64,000 nt of DNA from Actinomadura sp. NAK00032. GTDB taxonomy: Bacteria; Actinomycetota; Actinomycetes; Streptosporangiales; Streptosporangiaceae. Made by a program: the position numbers and the translations under genes. Within the stretch, counting starts at the first letter, position 1; every line of letters starts with the position of its first letter. Of the stretch, positions 60,228 to 64,000 are shown in pieces. The stretch lies in the NCBI RefSeq assembly GCF_013364275.1, contig NZ_CP054932.1:3410001-3474000 (forward strand), written 5' to 3'. The notes below the pieces were generated by a model, which did not search any database, was not told the origin of the DNA, and saw only the letters and a list, made by a program, of their open reading frames with translations.

Positions 60228-60331
60228 CCCGCCCGGGGGGCCGTCTCCCGCCCCGCGCGGACGCGGAATGTCGGAGGCCCTGAATACAGTTGTGGGGAAG
60301 CAGGGAGTACGCCGAGCAGGGGGAGTCGCCG

Positions 60332-62449
60332 ATGCGCCCAGTCACCGATCTGCGGCGCCGCGTGGCGCCGTTCGAGGTCGTCACCGAGATGACGCCGTCG
60401 GGCGACCAGCCGCAGGCGATCGCCGAGCTGACCACCCGCGTCCAGGGCGGCGACAAGGACGCGGTGCTGCTCGGCGCCACCGGCACCGGCAAGACCGCCA
60501 CGATCGCGTGGCTGGTGGAGAAGCTGCAGCGGCCCGTCCTCGTCATGCAGCCGAACAAGACCCTCGCCGCCCAGTTCGCCAACGAGCTGCGCGAGATGCT
60601 GCCGAACAACGCCGTCGAGTACTTCGTCTCGTACTACGACTACTACCAGCCCGAGGCGTACATCCCGCAGACCGACACCTACATCGAGAAGGACTCCTCG
60701 ATCAACGACGAGGTCGACCGGCTGCGGCACTCGGCGACCAACTCGCTGCTCACCCGCCGCGACACCGTCGTCGTCGCGTCGGTGTCGTGCATCTACGGCC
60801 TCGGCACCCCGCAGGAGTACGTCGACCGGATGGTCCGGCTGCACGTCGGCCAGGAGATCGACCGCGACGACCTGCTCCGGCAGCTCGTCGGCATGCAGTA
60901 CACCCGCAACGACCTCGCCTTCACCCGCGGCACGTTCCGGGTCCGCGGCGACACCATCGAGATCATCCCGCAGTACGAGGAGCTCGCGGTCCGCATCGAG
61001 ATGTTCGGCGACGAGATCGAGAAGCTCGCCACCCTGCACCCGCTCACCGGCGAGCTGATCACCGAGGACGACGAGCTGTACGTCTTCCCCGCCTCGCACT
61101 ACGTCGCCGGCCCCGAGCGCATGGAGCGCGCCATCCGCGACATCGAGGCCGAGCTGGAGGAGACCCTCGCCGTCATGGAGCGGCAGGGCAAGATGCTGGA
61201 GGCGCAGCGGCTGCGCATGCGCACCGCCTACGACATCGAGATGATGCGCCAGGTCGGCACCTGCTCGGGCATCGAGAACTACTCCCGGCACATCGACGGC
61301 CGCGGCGCCGGCACCGCCCCCAACACCCTCCTCGACTACTTCCCCGAGGACTTCCTCCTCGTCGTCGACGAGTCCCACCAGACCGTCCCGCAGATCGGCG
61401 CCATGTACGAGGGCGACGCGTCCCGCAAGCGGATGCTGGTCGAGCACGGGTTCCGGCTGCCGTCCGCGATGGACAACCGGCCGCTGAAGTGGGAGGAGTT
61501 CCTCGACCGCATCGGCCAGACCGTCTACCTGTCGGCGACGCCCGGCACCTACGAGATGAACCGGGTCAAGGGCGACGTCGTCGAGCAGGTCATCCGCCCG
61601 ACGGGGCTCATCGACCCCGAGATCGTCGTCAAGCCCACCAAGGGCCAGATCGACGACCTCGTCCACGAGATCCGCGAGCGCACCGAGCGCGACGAGCGCG
61701 TCCTCGTCACCACCCTCACCAAGAAGATGGCCGAGGACCTCACCGACTACCTCCTGGAGCTCGGCATCCAGGTCCGCTACCTGCACAGCGAGGTCGACAC
61801 GCTGCGCCGCATCGAGCTGCTCCGCGAGCTGCGCGCCGGCGAGTTCGACGTCCTGGTCGGCATCAACCTGCTCCGCGAGGGCCTCGACCTGCCCGAGGTG
61901 TCGCTCGTCGCGATCCTGGACGCCGACAAGGAGGGCTTCCTGCGCTCGGAGACGTCCCTCATCCAGACGATCGGCCGCGCGGCGCGCAACGTGTCCGGCC
62001 AGGTGCACATGTACGCCGACACGGTCACCCCGTCGATGGAGCGGGCGATCGACGAGACCAACCGGCGCCGCGCCAAGCAGCAGGCCTACAACACCGAGCA
62101 CGGCATCGAGCCGACGGCGCTCCGCAAGCGCATCGCCGACATCCTCGACTCCCTGGCCCGCGAGGACGCCGACACCGAGACCCTCATCGGCGGCGGCGGG
62201 CGCCAGCAGTCCCGCGGCAAGGCGCCCGTCCCCGGCCTCGCCTCCCGCACGAAGGAGGTCGGCCGGCACGCCGCCGACCTGGTCGGCGAGCGCCCCCGCG
62301 AGGAGCTGGAGGCGCTCATCGAGCAGATGACCGACCAGATGCACCAGGCCGCCACCGACCTGCAGTTCGAGCTCGCCGCCCGCCTCCGCGACGAGATCAA
62401 GGAGCTCAAACGCGAACTCCGCGACATGCGCGAGGCCGGCGTCAAGTAG
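60332..62449 (+). CDS. uvrB: UvrABC excinuclease subunit B
   Basis: This 705-residue nucleotide-excision-repair helicase has Walker A GATGTGKT (48-55), the beta-hairpin [20 protein letters not shown] that clamps damaged DNA, DEXH-box DESH, and the C-terminal UVR domain (about 660-700; [19 protein letters not shown]) that recruits UvrC. I chose ATG 60332 because GGGGGAG lies about eight bases upstream; the frame opens earlier at 60290. In Streptomyces it also lies downstream of coaE, separated by variable genes. Confidence 0.98.
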   Translation: MRPVTDLRRRVAPFEVVTEMTPSGDQPQAIAELTTRVQGGDKDAVLLGATGTGKTATIAWLVEKLQRPVLVMQPNKTLAAQFANELREMLPNNAVEYFVSYYDYYQPEAYIPQTDTYIEKDSSINDEVDRLRHSATNSLLTRRDTVVVASVSCIYGLGTPQEYVDRMVRLHVGQEIDRDDLLRQLVGMQYTRNDLAFTRGTFRVRGDTIEIIPQYEELAVRIEMFGDEIEKLATLHPLTGELITEDDELYVFPASHYVAGPERMERAIRDIEAELEETLAVMERQGKMLEAQRLRMRTAYDIEMMRQVGTCSGIENYSRHIDGRGAGTAPNTLLDYFPEDFLLVVDESHQTVPQIGAMYEGDASRKRMLVEHGFRLPSAMDNRPLKWEEFLDRIGQTVYLSATPGTYEMNRVKGDVVEQVIRPTGLIDPEIVVKPTKGQIDDLVHEIRERTERDERVLVTTLTKKMAEDLTDYLLELGIQVRYLHSEVDTLRRIELLRELRAGEFDVLVGINLLREGLDLPEVSLVAILDADKEGFLRSETSLIQTIGRAARNVSGQVHMYADTVTPSMERAIDETNRRRAKQQAYNTEHGIEPTALRKRIADILDSLAREDADTETLIGGGGRQQSRGKAPVPGLASRTKEVGRHAADLVGERPREELEALIEQMTDQMHQAATDLQFELAARLRDEIKELKRELRDMREAGVK

Positions 62450-62530
62450 CCGGCCCCGGCCCGCCCGGCCCGCCCGGCCCGCCGGAGTGGCGACCGGCGG
62501 GCGGGGCATGGGCGCGCGGGCCGGGGCCGG
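62450..62530. terminator. Nested bidirectional terminator between uvrB and the GNAT gene
   Basis: Outer arms 62450-62464 and 62516-62530 are exact 15-base reverse complements. An inner stem CCCGCCGG (62478-62485) pairs with CCGGCGGG (62494-62501). The left half also has three GGCCCGCCC-like units in tandem. Confidence 0.75.
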
Positions 62531-62538
62531 CCGCCGGG

Positions 62539-63372
62539 TCAGGTGAAGGAGAGGATGACGCGGTCCTCGACGGGGCGGTAGCCGATGCGGCGGTAGACGC
62601 CGTTGCTCGTCGGGTTGGCGAGGTCGGTGAACAGCACGACGTCCCCGGCCCCCGCGTCCAGCGCCGCCCGGGTCGCGGCCGCGGTGACGGCCGCGCCGTA
62701 GCCGCGGCGGCGGTGCCCGGCGGGCGTGTAGACGGGCGCGATCCGGGCGACGCCCCCGGCCGCCGCCGTGCGGCCCGCCATCGCCACCGGCCGCCCGCCG
62801 TCCTCCCACAGCGTGATGAGGCCGTCGGCGAGCCTGCCCAGCAGCACCGCCGGGTTCGGGTCGCCGTGCCCGCCGGCGTCCCGGTGGAAGGCCGCGGACC
62901 AGTCCGCCACCAGACCGCGGTCGGCGTCGCCGCCGGTGCGGGGAGCGCCGCCGGGCGCCGGGTCGGGCGGTTCGAGCCGGTCCAGCCGGTGGAGCCGCTG
63001 CCGCATCGTGACCCGCCCCGGCGCCCCGGTGCGGCGCGTCCACGCGGCCGCGAACGCCGCCGCCGCCTCCGGCGTGCCGTTGACGGCCCCGACCACCGGG
63101 TCGCGCTGCGCCAGCACGTCGGCCAGCTCCCGCGCGGCCCGCTCCGGCATCGCGCTCAGGAGCGGCGGATAGCGGTCCGTCGTCCACAGGCACGTGGCCG
63201 CGACGTCCGCGCCCTCCGTCCACCACCCGAACAGCGCGTGCGGGTAGAGGTCGCGGTGCCGCATGGACTCGGTCAGGGTCAGCGTCACGGTGTTGCGGAC
63301 GGGGTCGCCCCGCAGGAAGCCTCCCGCCCGGCCGGTGAACTCCTCGTGATCGTCGCTCAGCGTCCATCCCAT
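62539..63372 (-). CDS. GNAT-family N-acetyltransferase next to lasso-peptide genes
   Basis: This 277-residue protein has an N-terminal degenerate GNAT-like half (RNTVTLTLTESMRH, FGWW) and a C-terminal active half with the acetyl-CoA loop YTPAGHRRRGYGAAVTAA and VYRRIGYRPVEDRVIL. ATG 63372 is the start; the frame runs through upstream DNA without similarity. It lies 65 bases downstream of the lasso B2 gene in the same direction, so co-transcription is possible. It may acetylate the peptide, but similar stand-alone proteins are common in actinobacteria, so the link is inference. Confidence 0.85.
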   Translation of the reverse strand: MGWTLSDDHEEFTGRAGGFLRGDPVRNTVTLTLTESMRHRDLYPHALFGWWTEGADVAATCLWTTDRYPPLLSAMPERAARELADVLAQRDPVVGAVNGTPEAAAAFAAAWTRRTGAPGRVTMRQRLHRLDRLEPPDPAPGGAPRTGGDADRGLVADWSAAFHRDAGGHGDPNPAVLLGRLADGLITLWEDGGRPVAMAGRTAAAGGVARIAPVYTPAGHRRRGYGAAVTAAATRAALDAGAGDVVLFTDLANPTSNGVYRRIGYRPVEDRVILSFT

Positions 63373-63437
63373 GGTCGAGCATGGGCACTCCCGGCCCCTG
63401 CCCGCACCCCATTTTCCGAGGCGCCGAAACACCGGGC

Positions 63438-63878
63438 TCACCGGGCGCGGCGTTCCGCGCCCGGCGGCGGGACGGTGATCAGCGGGGCGAGGTAGCCGGC
63501 CGGGACGTCCTCCCCGACGGGCGCCCCCTCCGCCTCCACCCAGGCGTGCGCGCCGAACGGCGGCAGCGTCCGGACGCCGGCGCACCAGGTGGGCCATCCG
63601 CCGCCCATCCGGCAGAGCAGGACGGTCGCCAGCGAGCGCGGCAGGCAGCCGCGCGGGCCGAGGCAGGCGAGGCTCACGGCGCGCACCGCGTCCCGCGCCG
63701 CCAGCGCGTGGTCGCGGCTCACCGGCCGGGCGCCCCGGCGCAGGACGCCGAGCACCGCCCGGAGGCGGCCGGGCGGCAGCAGTGCCAGCAGCCGGGCCAG
63801 CAGGACCGCGACCCGGGCCGCGGCGCGCCGCGCCGGCGGCACCCCGGTGGGGCGGTGCAGCGCGGCCGGGACCGTCAC
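63438..63878 (-). CDS. Lasso peptide biosynthesis B2 (transglutaminase-like leader peptidase)
   Basis: This 146-residue protein has the B2 cysteine-protease fold: Cys78 in GPRGCLPRSLATVLLCR and His111 in PFGAHAWVEAEG are the catalytic pair, within the usual spacing. It removes the leader from the lasso precursor after recognition through B1. The GTG start overlaps the stop of the B1/RRE gene (GTGA), the usual coupled B1-B2 order. The length is normal for the split B2 protein. Confidence 0.92.
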   Translation of the reverse strand: MTVPAALHRPTGVPPARRAAARVAVLLARLLALLPPGRLRAVLGVLRRGARPVSRDHALAARDAVRAVSLACLGPRGCLPRSLATVLLCRMGGGWPTWCAGVRTLPPFGAHAWVEAEGAPVGEDVPAGYLAPLITVPPPGAERRAR

Positions 63879-64000
63879 GGCGCCACCAGCCGGGCCTCGC
63901 GCAGCCGCTCGACCAGCGCCGCCACGTCCGCCAGCGCCCGCGCCGGGTCGACATCGAACTCCTCGGCGAGGGCCGCGGCGGCCCCCGCGGCGCCGCGCCC
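63875..64000 (-). CDS. Lasso peptide B1 (PqqD-like RRE) protein, C-terminal fragment
   Basis: Forty-one residues are visible before the stop at 63875-63877, ending ALVERLREARLVAP. The pattern LAEEFDVDPARALADV followed by a leucine-rich helix is the C-terminal half of PqqD-like RiPP recognition elements. The upstream part, with the precursor and cyclase genes expected in such clusters, lies beyond the right edge. Confidence 0.85.
   Translation of the reverse strand, partial: GRGAAGAAAALAEEFDVDPARALADVAALVERLREARLVAP

Overview
The window is a contiguous piece of a high-GC actinobacterial chromosome. Evidence: GC-rich third codon positions throughout, many GTG/TTG starts, TANNNT -10 boxes placed 6-8 bases before start codons (leaderless mRNAs), an ANTAR regulator next to pyruvate kinase, and a gene order (hisI, trpCBA, lgt, gltBD, pyk, pdtaR, livJHMGF, polA, rpsA, coaE, uvrB) that I know from Streptomyces and relatives. 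The gene content resembles Streptosporangiales/Thermomonosporaceae (Actinomadura-like). That placement is inference; no rRNA is present to confirm it.

Region 1-5.4 kb: the start of an unknown gene running off the left edge, a heterodimeric ABC exporter, a TIGR03085-type protein, and a cold-shock protein with a long structured leader. 5.4-10.9 kb: hisI, a Trp-associated membrane protein, an atypical response regulator, a DUF2752 protein, then trpC, a 17-codon leaderless mini-ORF, trpB and trpA. 10.9-17.5 kb: an extracytoplasmic redox cassette (VKOR plus two DsbA-like thioredoxins), lgt with a long acidic tail, a VIT1-family transporter, and two paralogous membrane-anchored proteins of unknown function. 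17.5-28.8 kb: glutamate synthase gltBD, then small accessory genes (AraC/VOC pair, PLP decarboxylase, prenyltransferase-like protein, AraC regulator, DJ-1/PfpI protein).

28.8-46.2 kb: pyk, a tRNA with a CAA anticodon, pdtaR, the branched-chain amino-acid uptake operon livJHMGF, a DUF4352 lipoprotein, a hotdog thioesterase, polA, a palindrome-rich non-coding stretch, a polysaccharide deacetylase, rpsA and a membrane endonuclease/exonuclease/phosphatase-fold protein. Near-exact DasR-like operators lie upstream of both pyk and gltB, which suggests that amino-sugar sensing may be coupled to glycolytic exit and to glutamate synthesis.

46.2-64 kb: a GNAT protein and coaE, then about 13 kb of accessory genes before uvrB. 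This stretch holds a secreted subtilisin-inhibitor-like protein with an acidic P1 residue, a frameshifted gene, and a 1945-residue protein combining TIR, a degenerate metallophosphoesterase fold, NACHT, pentapeptide repeats and 15 WD40 repeats. That protein is the best candidate here for an undescribed defence or conflict system. The same stretch also has an SLC13-type permease, a three-gene operon (membrane protein of unknown function, cupin, IMPase-like) and an orphan sensor kinase. After uvrB the window ends in the tail of a lasso-peptide cluster (RRE/B1 fragment, B2 protease) followed by a GNAT acetyltransferase.
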